Of a stretch of DNA of 64,000 bases, positions 44,401 through 52,207 are shown piece after piece. The translations under genes were made by a program, and so were the position numbers. This DNA comes from Mucilaginibacter sp. OK283 (GTDB lineage: Bacteria; Bacteroidota; Bacteroidia; Sphingobacteriales; Sphingobacteriaceae), in assembly GCF_900110415.1 (NCBI RefSeq), contig NZ_FODR01000005.1:62001-126000 (forward strand), given 5' to 3'. Each line of letters opens with the position of its first letter. Position 1 is the first letter of the stretch. The notes below the pieces were generated by a model that was not told the DNA's origin, did no database searches, and saw nothing but the letters and a program-made list of their open reading frames with translations.

Positions 44401-45025
44401 TTAATGTTGCAAATTGACTAAAAGTAGTAGATCCGCTGATAGATGCAGTACCCGAACCCGAAAGGGTGAGCGTTGTAGTGCTAAAAGAACCAACCGTTAA
44501 GCCCCCTGTCATGGTAAGGGTATAGCCCGAGCCTATATTTATTATTGAGGCATAGCTGTTAGTTATAGTAGACGCACCCGTGATGGTTACGTTTACGTTA
44601 TCGGTAAGTGTGCCTGTAAACCCAACATTAAAAGTAGCACCTTTTAAAGTGGCAGAGCCCGTAATTGTAACTGGCCCGTTGATGTTAATAGAACCAGACA
44701 CGGTTAAATTATTATTTATCGTTAGCGTTACGGTAGCACTGTTTGATAAATATAAATTGGCGCAGGTAATTGCAGTATTAACATTAGGTTGCTGGGAGCC
44801 GGAGAAAACGTTAATACCTAATATGGAAACACCGATATAGGCATCGTCACTTGTGGAAGGTGAACCTGAAGTGAGACCAAGAGTTGTGAGATTGTACCAA
44901 TTGCCAGAATTGTTCCAGCTGGTGTTTCCGCCGCTACCTGTCCAATAGTATGAGGCAGCTGTTGCCGGTTTACTAAATAGTACCAAAAACAATAGTGAAA
45001 CTCCTAAAAGTATGCGTGTTTTCAA
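41441..45025 (-). CDS. large secreted beta-solenoid protein with T9SS type A sorting domain
   Basis: A 1194-residue surface protein. After a signal peptide (about 1-23) the first 500 residues are built of short Ser/Thr/Asn-rich repeats with a recurrent NSGTFTT / ATVTLNN pattern of roughly 20-25 residues, typical of a right-handed beta-helix (adhesin- or autotransporter-like). The middle contains globular beta-rich parts. The last 80 or so residues are a Por-secretion (type A) sorting domain: FSVYPNPIAETLNV, KLNIYDATGSLV, FKPGIYIVEL, KFIKK. Domain order fits a cell-surface adhesin secreted by the T9SS. The direct partner is the small gene downstream. Confidence 0.92.
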   Translation of the reverse strand: MKTRILLGVSLLFLVLFSKPATAASYYWTGSGGNTSWNNSGNWYNLTTLGLTSGSPSTSDDAYIGVSILGINVFSGSQQPNVNTAITCANLYLSNSATVTLTINNNLTVSGSININGPVTITGSATLKGATFNVGFTGTLTDNVNVTITGASTITNSYASIINIGSGYTLTMTGGLTVGSFSTTTLTLSGSGTASISGSTTFSQFATLTNSAILKFNSSATVTFNNSCSFTNSGTVTAASTTFTLQGTNNFINNSGSFTSTGGSINFTSGGTGGYFKNTNVFTISSSCTLTFGNSSEYLQNSGSGVFTASSSTINLSGASAYTDNSATFKATACTFNFNNGNYIKNSGTFTTQTGCVFNVSTSSAYILNTANYYDHGSTYNLSGYGSSFQNTGSSAVVVARGATFNGTTNTMSMTNSGTFTADSTSYINLGTYQSGLTNTGVFNAGTSGSSCTITLSAQACFITNTGSSSQSAYFNLGSTSIIDLSSGYQPVVTNTNNAYSFFTLMSDALGSAAFDQISSTGYNSGTVAIAGTYNIQRFVSGGNLSTNRGYRIFSSPTNITNAYSTSTTYTNYITLNTLKNSYTVYSSLTANTSYPGAFTAGPSGGTGFSYINPNGNSIIYFYDETKAVSNTSFSSGKHVGVTSIGASTVTLNGVGAVSMPVGNGYLLYYVGPNSRTDGTTGNPLDCYITNVGYVNQGDVTVALWYTPKNGSSNSTTGKLSYSLTTLTGGAGYNMVGNPYPSTINIATVLGHNSNISTAYLLNKTNSPGQAYYAYTANGTSAPGIGYALSGEGFLVRTTSGGNSLTFKETDKVATQQLTGSNLLMSAPKAQTLTMDGTGKSFKSAGMTSSLQTTSTKELDAQGNPLTGLYVKIEKDSLAYDYCGVYFRNDWQDKFDENLDALDLDVSSSSVLLSSLSSDGMHTAVKHFPDYKKGINIKLYANGKTDGLYNLKIEGIRNIDTNNYKITLLDHFKKDSLDIGRYKSYAFNILKSDTNSFGANRFELTIRQLPAARYQLASFTAQKATDGVLVTWRAYNEGDNYFYTLEKQQANGTDYTSLYQIQSNGGTIYKYTDKTPNTGNNIYRLKQVDLFGNITYSGLVSIYYDKSGGANMFSVYPNPIAETLNVNVTSGKSDATSPGYKLNIYDATGSLVMQKTADSNAFSQNVSQFKPGIYIVELKDNGGSSLGKAKFIKK

Positions 45026-45382
45026 ATAATTTAATTAAAGGACGTTAGGGGAATTTAATCGCATAAAACTATCAAAAAATTCAATAATTGCACTATTTAA
45101 ATAAAAAATCGATAAAAAAAGGTCATTTTTTTAAAATGTTCCCAAAAAAAGTTGCCGTGAGGTTGATGGTGTTTTCATCTAAGGAAAAGAATGTTTCCTT
45201 GTGCAAAAAGTGACATTGGAAATAGTATCCTATAAGAAAGGAAAATCGCCTTGGTTACTAAATTAATCTATAAGTTAATTATTGAAATTGTTGAAAATTA
45301 ATGAGTTTGGTTTCCAAATCAAGGATAAAACAGATTGAAAAATATAGAAAATGGAAGCGGTATCCTTATGTCTGCCTTAAAT
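45026..45382. other. 357-bp AT-rich spacer
   Basis: This is the upstream region of the beta-solenoid gene and the downstream region of neither neighbour's operon in an obvious way. It is AT-rich with long A and T runs (around 45105-45135), compatible with a curved promoter region for the minus-strand gene. No coding region or terminator is recognised. Confidence 0.5.
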
Positions 45383-46174
45383 TTAATGGTAAATGGAAAT
45401 TTCGCCTCTTAAATAAGTAACCGCATTACCGCTCATTAACACGCGGTCGCCTTTAAGTTCGCACCAAAGTTCGCCGCGGCGGGTCGAGATCTGGTAGGCG
45501 TGCAATTTGTTTTTACCTAATTTTTTTGCCCAGTAAGGGATCAGGTTGCAATGTGCCGATCCGGTAACCGGATCCTCGGCAATACCTGCACCGGGGGCGA
45601 AAAAGCGCGATACAAAATCGCTGTTATCGCCGGGCGCTGTAACTATCACGCCCACAGTATCCATTTTAGACAGGGCAAAAAAATCGGGCGTAATGTCTTT
45701 AATATCCTGTTCGTTTTCATAAACAAGAAAGTAATCCCTTGAGCGGAAAAAGGCCAGCGGCTGTTTTTCACTTAAAGCTTCGGCCAATCCGTACGGCGGT
45801 TCTATGGGGATGGGTGGCCTCGACGGAAAATCCATAGTATACTTGTCGCCATCGCGTTTAATATGTAAAGTACCCGCTTTTATGGTCTCAAAGTGTATTT
45901 CGTCGCCCCCGAAGCCCAGCTCGGTAAATAATATATGAGCGGCTGCCAGGGTGGCATGGCCGCAAAGGTCAATCTCATATTCGGGGGTAAACCAACGCAG
46001 CTTGTAGCCACCGACGGTTTTTACAAAAAAAGCGGTTTCGGCCAAGTTGTTTTCAATTGCTATCTTTTGCATGGTAGCATCGGGCAGCCATTCGGCAAGC
46101 GGGCAAATAGCTGCCGGGTTGCCGCCAAATAATTTATCAGTAAAGGCATCAGCCTGGTATATAGGAATAGTCAT
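45383..46174 (-). CDS. PhzF-family isomerase-like protein
   Basis: A 263-residue cytosolic protein of the PhzF/diaminopimelate-epimerase-like fold. Hallmarks are the opening YQADAFTDKLFGGNPAAIC, the conserved ENNLAETAFFV (with the Glu that acts as general base in PhzF), the WFTPEYEIDLCGHATLAAAHIL block, and GIAEDPVTGSAHCNLIPYW. Outside phenazine producers such proteins have unknown substrates, and no phenazine genes are present, so the name denotes family only. Confidence 0.94.
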   Translation of the reverse strand: MTIPIYQADAFTDKLFGGNPAAICPLAEWLPDATMQKIAIENNLAETAFFVKTVGGYKLRWFTPEYEIDLCGHATLAAAHILFTELGFGGDEIHFETIKAGTLHIKRDGDKYTMDFPSRPPIPIEPPYGLAEALSEKQPLAFFRSRDYFLVYENEQDIKDITPDFFALSKMDTVGVIVTAPGDNSDFVSRFFAPGAGIAEDPVTGSAHCNLIPYWAKKLGKNKLHAYQISTRRGELWCELKGDRVLMSGNAVTYLRGEISIYH

Positions 46175-46206
46175 AACAAACGTTCTGGTAAGCTAATATA
46201 GTGATG

Positions 46207-46382
46207 AGAATTCAAGAATAAGAATCAAGGCGTAAGAATCAGAGTCAAGAGTTAAGAATCAAGAAAAAGTACTGCTAATAAACTTACGAAGCATAGCCTT
46301 TTTGTACTCGTATAGTTCGCAAGGTCCAACTATACTTTTTTCTTAAGTCTTGACTCCTGATTCTTGATTGTTAACTCTTTTC
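46207..46382. repeat. inverted pair of heptamer arrays, word AGAATCA / TCTTGAT
   Basis: Left arm about 46207-46268: AGAATTC, AAGAATA, AGAATCA, AGGCGTA, AGAATCA, a 6-base GAGTCA, AGAGTTA, AGAATCA, AGAAAAA. Right arm 46341-46382: TCTTAAG, TCTTGAC, TCCTGAT, TCTTGAT, TGTTAAC, TCTTTTC. The right arm ends one base before the stop codon of the CBM48 gene. The arms are complementary in word and could pair around about 70 bases. Confidence 0.88.
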
Positions 46383-46383
46383 C

Positions 46384-47829
46384 TCACTCCACCCATAAAA
46401 CAGAATTTCCTGTATTGTATTCGTTTTGCTCGTATAATTTATTGGCGGGATCAAGAATCCAGTTGCCGTCAATCAAAAACTTGTACCGGTACTTACCGGG
46501 TTTAAGGTACAGGCTTATTACCCACTCGTCGGCATTATGGGCCATGGTGAATCCTGAAGGATCCCAATCGTTAAAATTACCTGCCAGGTGCACGCTTCTG
46601 GCGTTGGCGTGCCCCTTGAGCCAGAACGTATAATTAGGTTTAACGGCAATAAAGGAATTGTTTACGCCGCCCTCAATAGCGTAAAGGCGGTTTTTAGGGT
46701 CAGTTATCCAGTTTCCGTCAACAATAAATTTGTAGCCGTAGTTACCCGCCGGAATCATTAAAGGTATGGCCCAGCCGGTAGCCGTTTTCCGGAGGCTTAT
46801 TTCATTGGGTTTCCAGTTATTAAAGCTTCCGGCAATATAAACGGCTTTAGCTTCTTTATACCCATCAAGTTTAAAGCTAACCGCCTCGCCCTGGTTTAAC
46901 ACCGAATTAATGTGCCCTTCGTTATCTTTCACTTTCACCGGGTTTGCAGGGTCGGCGTACCATTGGCCATCAACCCAAAAGCGATAGGTATGAGTGCCAT
47001 CGCGCAGGTAAAGTTTGGTTTCCCAGCCACCGTTCTTTTTTTGCAGCGGGATATTATCGGTATTCCAGTTATTAAAACTACCCGCTACGCTAACGTTATG
47101 AGCACTTGTAAAGCCATTAAGTCTGAAGGTGTTGTTAACGCGGTAGTAAACCGAGTTTACATCATTAAAACCATCCGGGCGTTGACGCAGGTTGCTTTTG
47201 TCGCGTTGCCAGCGGCCGTTTATAATGTATTTGTATTCATACCAACCCGGCGCCAGTTTTACATCACTTACCCAGCCGCTATCCGTTTTTGTCATTACGC
47301 CCTTTAGGGTACTCCAGTTGTTAAAATTACCAGATAATAAAACGCGTTTTGCGTTTAAATAGCCGGGCAAATAAAAGCGGGTGAAACCCGATGGTAATTC
47401 AAATACGGTAACCTGTATAAACTTGTTTACACCGTATAGTTCATCGGCAGGGTAGCCCGGTAAACCTGCAGGAGCATCAATATTACCGTCGAGGTTGGTG
47501 GTTATCTGGTATGGTGGGTTTTGTGGGTTCAGGTTTAAATCGGTAAGCGATCTGTCAAACCTAACCATGTTTTTATCGCGTCTGCCAATGTTCCAGCCGT
47601 CTTTGGCCAATGACGAGAAATCGCCCTTTAAAATGGCAGCGCCATTTGGCTTTTTTATACCGGCAATTTTTAAAATACTATCCAGTTGTGTTTTTGACGA
47701 ACGCAAATCGAGCAGCATAATCAAATGATCTTTACCTAACACAAGGGAATTGCGCGTTTGCGCCCTTGCCGCAATAGAGAAGCAGGTAAACAACAAAAAA
47801 ATAATTAAAACCGATCTGCACTTTTTCAT
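46384..47829 (-). CDS. secreted protein with four tandem glycogen-binding (CBM48/AMPK-type) modules
   Basis: An exported protein of about 481 residues. I place the start at 47829 (MKKCRSVLIIFLL, a good signal peptide) because an in-frame ATG ten codons earlier would overlap the upstream gene; this start is one base after that gene's stop. The N-terminal 130 residues are unassigned. Four E-set modules follow, each with the same core: VLLSGNFNNW, VSVAGSFNNW, VYIAGSFNNWKP and VHLAGNFNDWDP, then Y-x-Y/F-K-F-I/V-DG-x-W. This is the AMPK/CBM48 glycogen-binding pattern. No catalytic domain is visible. It forms an operon with the aspartyl protease gene. Confidence 0.9.
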   Translation of the reverse strand: MKKCRSVLIIFLLFTCFSIAARAQTRNSLVLGKDHLIMLLDLRSSKTQLDSILKIAGIKKPNGAAILKGDFSSLAKDGWNIGRRDKNMVRFDRSLTDLNLNPQNPPYQITTNLDGNIDAPAGLPGYPADELYGVNKFIQVTVFELPSGFTRFYLPGYLNAKRVLLSGNFNNWSTLKGVMTKTDSGWVSDVKLAPGWYEYKYIINGRWQRDKSNLRQRPDGFNDVNSVYYRVNNTFRLNGFTSAHNVSVAGSFNNWNTDNIPLQKKNGGWETKLYLRDGTHTYRFWVDGQWYADPANPVKVKDNEGHINSVLNQGEAVSFKLDGYKEAKAVYIAGSFNNWKPNEISLRKTATGWAIPLMIPAGNYGYKFIVDGNWITDPKNRLYAIEGGVNNSFIAVKPNYTFWLKGHANARSVHLAGNFNDWDPSGFTMAHNADEWVISLYLKPGKYRYKFLIDGNWILDPANKLYEQNEYNTGNSVLWVE

Positions 47830-47830
47830 A

Positions 47831-48811
47831 CTACTGGTTAGTGTAAATGTACATTTCAAATTCTTTTTTCACAAAGTTGATGCTAAAGATACCCCGGATA
47901 AAAAAATCAAAACCGAGTATCCCATCAACAGTGTGCCCGTAGGCTTTGCCCATTTTATCAAGATTGGTTAACAGCACGCGGTTTTTCACAAACCGCCGGC
48001 CGCCAACCGTTAGGGTATCAAACCTTGCATAAATTACCTCGAATGATGAGCCGCCAATGCCGGTAGTTTTTGTGCGGTTAAGCACCTGCATGCCGGGCAG
48101 CATCTTGCGCACCCTGTCATAATCCATCAGGTTTGTTTCGGCGCCGGTATCAAATGCAAACCACAATGGTGTGTTATTGGCAACACCTTTTATAAATATT
48201 ACATCGTTGGTGTTATTAAACGAGGTAAACATCCACGGTTCGTGAAATACTTTTTCATTTACAGGTATTTCACCGTCGTCATTCAGTTTGTGGATGTACA
48301 AGGTATTCCTGAACAAATCAACAGTAATGGCAAACTTTTTAAACAGCCGAGTGCCCAATAGACCGAGTATTTTAACGTTCCTGCCATTTTCAATAGCCGA
48401 AAGATCGGTTACATCGGCTGTAAGGCGGGGGTAATGCAAGTCGAGTATGCTGAAATTCCGCACTTCGGTCGTAAAAGCGCCAGGCGCGTTGCCATTTAAA
48501 CCCGCCGATTCCTGGTCGGCTATAACGGGCATGTACCTGAAATAGGTAGCGTTTAAAACAAGGTAAGGCGCGCCGGTATCCAGCACAAAATTACCCGCGA
48601 CAGAGTCTATCTGGGCTTCTACCAGGATGAGGTTGCCAGCCCGTTTTATGGGTACTATAAGTGTATTAAAATCGCCCGATGGGTCAGGGTCTGGTCCGCG
48701 TTTGGCGTTTTTGAAGCTGATGCCATTGATAGCGGTATTTGTGCTGCACCCGCCTTTTTGCCAGCAAGCAACAAATAACAAAACTATCAAATATACGTAA
48801 GGCCGGGGCAT
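47831..48811 (-). CDS. retropepsin-like aspartyl protease, exported
   Basis: A 326-residue exported protein with a hydrophobic N-terminus and a possible lipobox (KGGC, Cys22). Two Asp-Thr-Gly motifs are present, D78-T-G in NFVLDTGAPYLVLN and D221-T-G in WFAFDTGAETNLMD, each followed by a hydrophobic strand and, later, ILGLLGTRLF / VDGILGFDFF, as in two-lobed pepsin-like or duplicated retropepsin-like aspartyl proteases. The substrate is unknown. The CBM48 protein gene begins one base after its stop, so the two are translationally linked. Confidence 0.9.
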   Translation of the reverse strand: MPRPYVYLIVLLFVACWQKGGCSTNTAINGISFKNAKRGPDPDPSGDFNTLIVPIKRAGNLILVEAQIDSVAGNFVLDTGAPYLVLNATYFRYMPVIADQESAGLNGNAPGAFTTEVRNFSILDLHYPRLTADVTDLSAIENGRNVKILGLLGTRLFKKFAITVDLFRNTLYIHKLNDDGEIPVNEKVFHEPWMFTSFNNTNDVIFIKGVANNTPLWFAFDTGAETNLMDYDRVRKMLPGMQVLNRTKTTGIGGSSFEVIYARFDTLTVGGRRFVKNRVLLTNLDKMGKAYGHTVDGILGFDFFIRGIFSINFVKKEFEMYIYTNQ

Positions 48812-48868
48812 CGTGGTTGTTTAGGTAATAGACAGCGCCGGTTGCTTATATGTTACATGGGGTGGTGT

Positions 48869-49534
48869 TTAATTAATATGGCTCACATAACCATAAGTAA
48901 CCAATTCATCCTTATTGCGGATTGGCCTTGTGTAGCCATCGGTAATCAGGATGGTCCTATCGCTTACATCCAGGATATTGTAATATTGATGATCGGTTAC
49001 TATGATGCCTTTTATTTTAGCGCATTTCCTGATAATTTCCTTAAAAGCCTCGTCCTGTATGGGCGATATGTGGGTGAAAGGCTCATCAAGCAAAATAAAG
49101 TCGGCCTTGCTGTAAATAACCATTAATGTTTCCAGTTGCCGCAGTTCTCCGCCCGATAAGTCGGCTATGGTTTTTTCGGCGTATTTTTCATAGATGGGAT
49201 GAGTGGAAAAATCGACCCAAAAGCGCTCGTCGATAATGGCTGCCGCCAGCTTTTTTATTTTAATGCCTTTGGGCAGGTAGTTATGCTGGGGCAGGTAGGC
49301 CACGCGCATATTTTTGTAGCCCTTTTTAATGTACTCGCCGCTAATGCTTAGGTGTTTGTATGCAGGAGTGAGGGTGCCGAATATGATCCTCAATAGAGAC
49401 GACTTACCGCACCCGTTACGGCCCAGGATGCCCACTACTTCGCCTTGTTTGCACTCCAGGTAAACATCTTGTAGTATTTTGCGTCCGCCGAACTCCAGTT
49501 GTACGCTATCGGTTTTTAAGATGAGTGGCTCCAA
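48869..49534 (-). CDS. ABC transporter ATP-binding protein
   Basis: A 221-residue nucleotide-binding subunit. Walker A is G38-RNGCGKSS46, the Q-loop is LPQHN at about 81-85, the signature is LSGGE (126-130), and Walker B is FILLD150E151PF, with a terminal VTDHQY switch His. It begins 2 bases after a gene for a 100-residue membrane protein and has no large permease gene nearby. In overall pattern it recalls export-type or LptB-like ATPases, but the transported substrate is not indicated. Confidence 0.93.
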   Translation of the reverse strand: MEPLILKTDSVQLEFGGRKILQDVYLECKQGEVVGILGRNGCGKSSLLRIIFGTLTPAYKHLSISGEYIKKGYKNMRVAYLPQHNYLPKGIKIKKLAAAIIDERFWVDFSTHPIYEKYAEKTIADLSGGELRQLETLMVIYSKADFILLDEPFTHISPIQDEAFKEIIRKCAKIKGIIVTDHQYYNILDVSDRTILITDGYTRPIRNKDELVTYGYVSHIN

Positions 49535-49536
49535 AT

Positions 49537-49839
49537 TTAACGGATGGTTGAAAGGAATAAAAGGATAATGAAAGCCGTAAAATCGCAGGCGAATACTGAT
49601 AAGTAGAGCAAGTTGATGTTGTAGCCGGCATTGCGAAAATAGAAATAGGTTTGCACGGCATTAAAATTCAGATACCGTACGCCAAGAATGGCGGCGTAAC
49701 TAACCAGTTTACATAGCACAACAAAAGGTATATTCAATTGGTGCGACATGAGGTAGTATATACAAGCCAGCGAAGCCAGTATGCACCATACCATTAACGG
49801 CTTATAAAAGTACCATCCTATTTTTATTGATTTTATCAT
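49537..49839 (-). CDS. small three-helix membrane protein, likely partner of the ABC ATPase
   Basis: A 100-residue protein with hydrophobic helices at about 10-28, 35-53 and 75-97 and Tyr/Phe-rich loops (GWYFYKP, VQTYFYFRN). I do not recognise the family. It is two bases upstream of the ABC ATPase in the same transcript, so a role as membrane partner or regulator of that ATPase is the natural guess, although it is too small for a standard permease. Confidence 0.75.
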   Translation of the reverse strand: MIKSIKIGWYFYKPLMVWCILASLACIYYLMSHQLNIPFVVLCKLVSYAAILGVRYLNFNAVQTYFYFRNAGYNINLLYLSVFACDFTAFIILLFLSTIR

Positions 49840-49966
49840 TGAGCTAACTATGACAGGTTAGCTATGTAACGGCAATTTAGGCGTTAAATTTTAGGGAGAT
49901 GAAAATGTTACAGGTCTGTAATTATGGGGTGCGATTGCGGAGGGGGGCATTTGGTCCGTCTCTCTT

Positions 49967-50012
49967 AAAAAAAAGCCAGGATTTGAGTAATTTGCTCAAT
50001 CCTGGCCTTTTT
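49967..50012 (-). terminator. bidirectional terminator behind rpoD
   Basis: A stem GCCAGGATTTGAG...CTCAATCCTGGC (about 49975-49987 with 49995-50006) with an A run on one side and a T run on the other. It serves rpoD, and possibly a transcript from the other direction. Confidence 0.8.
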
Positions 50013-50015
50013 ATA

Positions 50016-50043
50016 TCTTGATTCTTATCTTTTGACTCTGTGC
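50016..50043. repeat. short heptamer array at the rpoD stop codon
   Basis: TCTTGAT, TCTTATC, TTTTGAC, TCTGTGC, ending two bases before the rpoD stop codon. The word is the same as in the right arm at 46341-46382. It lies between the rpoD stop and its terminator hairpin. Confidence 0.7.
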
Positions 50044-50045
50044 AA

Positions 50046-50906
50046 TTAACCCAAGTACGATTTCAAAATTTTGCTCCTTGAAGTATGGCGCAAACGCTGC
50101 AGGGCTTTATCCTTTATCTGGCGAACACGTTCGCGGGTTAGGTTAAATTTTTCGCCAATTTCCTCTAACGAAAGCGGGTGATTGGTACCCAAACCAAAGA
50201 ACAGCACAATGATTTCGCGCTCACGTTCTGTAAGCGTTGAAAGGGAACGTTTGATCTCTTCGGACAACGACTCGTTGATCAGGATCGAATCGGTATTGGG
50301 TTCCTGGTTTTCAAGTACATCTAATAAGGTATTCTCTTCGCCCTGTACAAACGGGGCATCCATAGATACATGGCGGCCCGAATTGCTTAAGGTGTCGGAA
50401 ATTTTATCAACGGTGGTTTCCAAAATATCGGCAAGTTCTTCGGGCGATGGCTCACGCTCGTACTCCTGCTCCAGTTTGGAGAATGCTTTACTTATTTTAC
50501 TTAACGAGCCTACCTGGTTTAATGGCAAACGTACAATGCGCGATTGCTCGGCAATGGCTTGCAAAATGGATTGACGGATCCACCATACGGCGTAAGAGAT
50601 GAATTTGAAACCCTTGGTTTCATCAAAACGTTTGGCAGCTTTAATTAAACCAAGGTTGCCTTCGTTAATTAAATCGCCCAGTGTAAGGCCTTGGTTTTGG
50701 TATTGCTTGGCAACAGATACAACAAAGCGCAGGTTGGTTTTGGTTAAACGCTCCAATGCCGCCTGGTCGCCCTCACGGATTTTTTGGGCTAATATTACTT
50801 CTTCTTCGGCTGTTATCAGATCAACTTTACCAATCTCGTGCAGATACTTGTCAAGCGATTGCGACTCGCGATTGGTTATGGATTGCGTTATTTTGAGTTG
50901 TCTCAT
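50046..50906 (-). CDS. rpoD: primary RNA polymerase sigma factor, short Bacteroidota type
   Basis: The housekeeping sigma factor. The 286-residue protein lacks region 1.1 and begins with region 1.2 ([18 protein letters not shown]), then 2.1-2.4 ([44 protein letters not shown]), region 3 and 4.1-4.2 ([33 protein letters not shown]). This compact form is standard in Bacteroidota, where the holoenzyme reads TTTG / TAnnTTTG promoters such as those proposed in this window. A matching -7 element stands at 50951-50958 on the minus strand. Confidence 0.97.
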   Translation of the reverse strand: MRQLKITQSITNRESQSLDKYLHEIGKVDLITAEEEVILAQKIREGDQAALERLTKTNLRFVVSVAKQYQNQGLTLGDLINEGNLGLIKAAKRFDETKGFKFISYAVWWIRQSILQAIAEQSRIVRLPLNQVGSLSKISKAFSKLEQEYEREPSPEELADILETTVDKISDTLSNSGRHVSMDAPFVQGEENTLLDVLENQEPNTDSILINESLSEEIKRSLSTLTEREREIIVLFFGLGTNHPLSLEEIGEKFNLTRERVRQIKDKALQRLRHTSRSKILKSYLG

Positions 50907-50950
50907 CTATTTATAAACCTCTCTGTACTTTTTATTTACTACAGAACGAC

Positions 50951-50958
50951 CAAAGTTA
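50951..50958 (-). promoter_or_regulatory. putative -7 promoter element (TAACTTTG) of rpoD
   Basis: On the minus strand TAACTTTG matches TAnnTTTG 45 bases before the rpoD start, with an ATTG 21 bases further upstream as a possible -33 element. Confidence 0.5.
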
Positions 50959-51166
50959 TAAAATTGTTGTAAAAGATTACAATTGTACAGTGTATTTTCA
51001 AAAAAAATAAGCTATAGGTATTTTTTTTAAAATGTTGATTATCAGAATATTAAAATTTTAGTATCGACGGATTATGCAATTTTTGCATAAAAATACCGGA
51101 AAGGGGCAAGCGGTATGGTTTTTGTGGTGTTCGTAAAACACTATCTAAATTTAACGGGAAAAGATT

Positions 51167-51363
51167 AGTATCAAGTAGCGGTTATCAAGTATCAAGATTT
51201 TTTGATTGTTTAGCTTGAATTGACTGCAAGTACAATACATAATAGTATCAAGTATCAAGATTTTTTGATTGTTTAGCTTGAATTTCCGGCAAATGCAATA
51301 TTGAAAAAACGCATAATTTTAAGCCTGACAGGCGTAGCTGTCTTGATACTTACACTTGATACT
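51167..51363. repeat. heptamer arrays with a 39-bp exact duplication, word AGTATCA / TGATACT
   Basis: Left arrays: AGTATCA, AGTAGCG, GTTATCA, AGTATCA (51167-51194), and AGTATCA twice at 51244-51257. A 39-bp exact direct duplication (51183-51221 and 51246-51284) is offset by 63 bp, nine heptamers. The inverted arm TGATACT, TACACT, TGATACT (51344-51363) overlaps the stop codon (51362-51364) of the MBL gene. The rest of the rpoD-MBL spacer (50907-51166) is AT-rich and holds only the rpoD promoter. Confidence 0.88.
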
Positions 51364-52207
51364 ATACCTTCAATTCACTTAACTTAAACGTATCCTTCAC
51401 CCTGATGCCTTTTTCTGTTTGTTGCAGGGTGCAGCATTCATTTACCGGATCGTGTTCAAAATAAAGTACATAATCATGCTCCAGGGCCTCTGTAAGGAAT
51501 AGCTTTTTCTCTTTAAGGGTAGTGAGCGGAAACATGTCATAAGCCATTACATAGGGCAGCGGAAGGTGACCTACTGATGGCAGCAGGTCGGCCATGTAGA
51601 GGACTTTTTTACCCTTGTAGTTAATAAGCGGCAGCATCATGGCTTCGGTATGGCCGGAAACAAAACGGATGTCAAAATCTTTGGTAAAGTTGATTCCGTC
51701 CCGGGTATCTACAAATTGCAGCTGGCCGCTTTCCTGTATGGGAAGTATATTCTCCTTTAAAAAGGACGCCTTTTCACGGTCGTTTGGGTTTGTAGCCCAA
51801 TCCCAATGCTTGGGGTTGCTCCAGTACCTGGCGTTCCTGAAGGCAGGCAATAACTTTTCGCCATCGCGAATAACAGCTCCGCCTACATGGTCAAAATGCA
51901 GGTGGGTTAAAAATACATCGGTAATATCATCGCGATGAAAACCAAGTGCAGCAAGCGAACCATCCAGCGTGGCATCACCATGTAAATAGTAATGGCTTAA
52001 AAACTTTTGGTCCTGCTTATCGCCAATGCCGGTGTCTATCAATATTAAACGGCCTTCATCTTCAACCAGCAAACAACGCATGGCCCAGGTGCACAGGTTA
52101 TTGCTGTCGGCAGGGTTGGTTTTGTTCCAGATGGTTTTTGGTACCACCCCGAACATGGCTCCGCCATCTAATTTAAAAAAGCCGGTATCGATAGTGTGTA
52201 GTTTCAT
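51362..52207 (-). CDS. MBL-fold metallo-hydrolase
   Basis: A 281-residue cytosolic hydrolase of the metallo-beta-lactamase fold. The binuclear metal motif is T-H102-L-H104-F-D106-H107-VGG, with further ligands in the FVSGHTEAMMLPLI and YFEHDP segments. The pattern resembles quorum-quenching lactonase-like or N-acyl homoserine lactonase-type MBL proteins, but the substrate cannot be set from sequence by eye. Its stop codon lies inside a heptamer array and its start codon abuts another, so the gene is framed by repeats on both sides. Confidence 0.9.
   Translation of the reverse strand: MKLHTIDTGFFKLDGGAMFGVVPKTIWNKTNPADSNNLCTWAMRCLLVEDEGRLILIDTGIGDKQDQKFLSHYYLHGDATLDGSLAALGFHRDDITDVFLTHLHFDHVGGAVIRDGEKLLPAFRNARYWSNPKHWDWATNPNDREKASFLKENILPIQESGQLQFVDTRDGINFTKDFDIRFVSGHTEAMMLPLINYKGKKVLYMADLLPSVGHLPLPYVMAYDMFPLTTLKEKKLFLTEALEHDYVLYFEHDPVNECCTLQQTEKGIRVKDTFKLSELKV

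Noticed and set aside
44007..44417. Long antisense reading frame within the T9SS beta-solenoid gene
   Set aside because: It is the mirror of low-complexity Ser/Thr/Asn repeats; the Val/Leu/Glu-rich product is what such repeats give on the other strand.
45383..46174. Phenazine biosynthesis gene
   Set aside because: The fold is PhzF-like, but no other phenazine gene is present; the family has many unrelated members.
47830..47859. Earlier ATG for the CBM48 protein
   Set aside because: It would overlap the aspartyl protease gene and spoil the signal peptide; the ATG at 47829 fits both.
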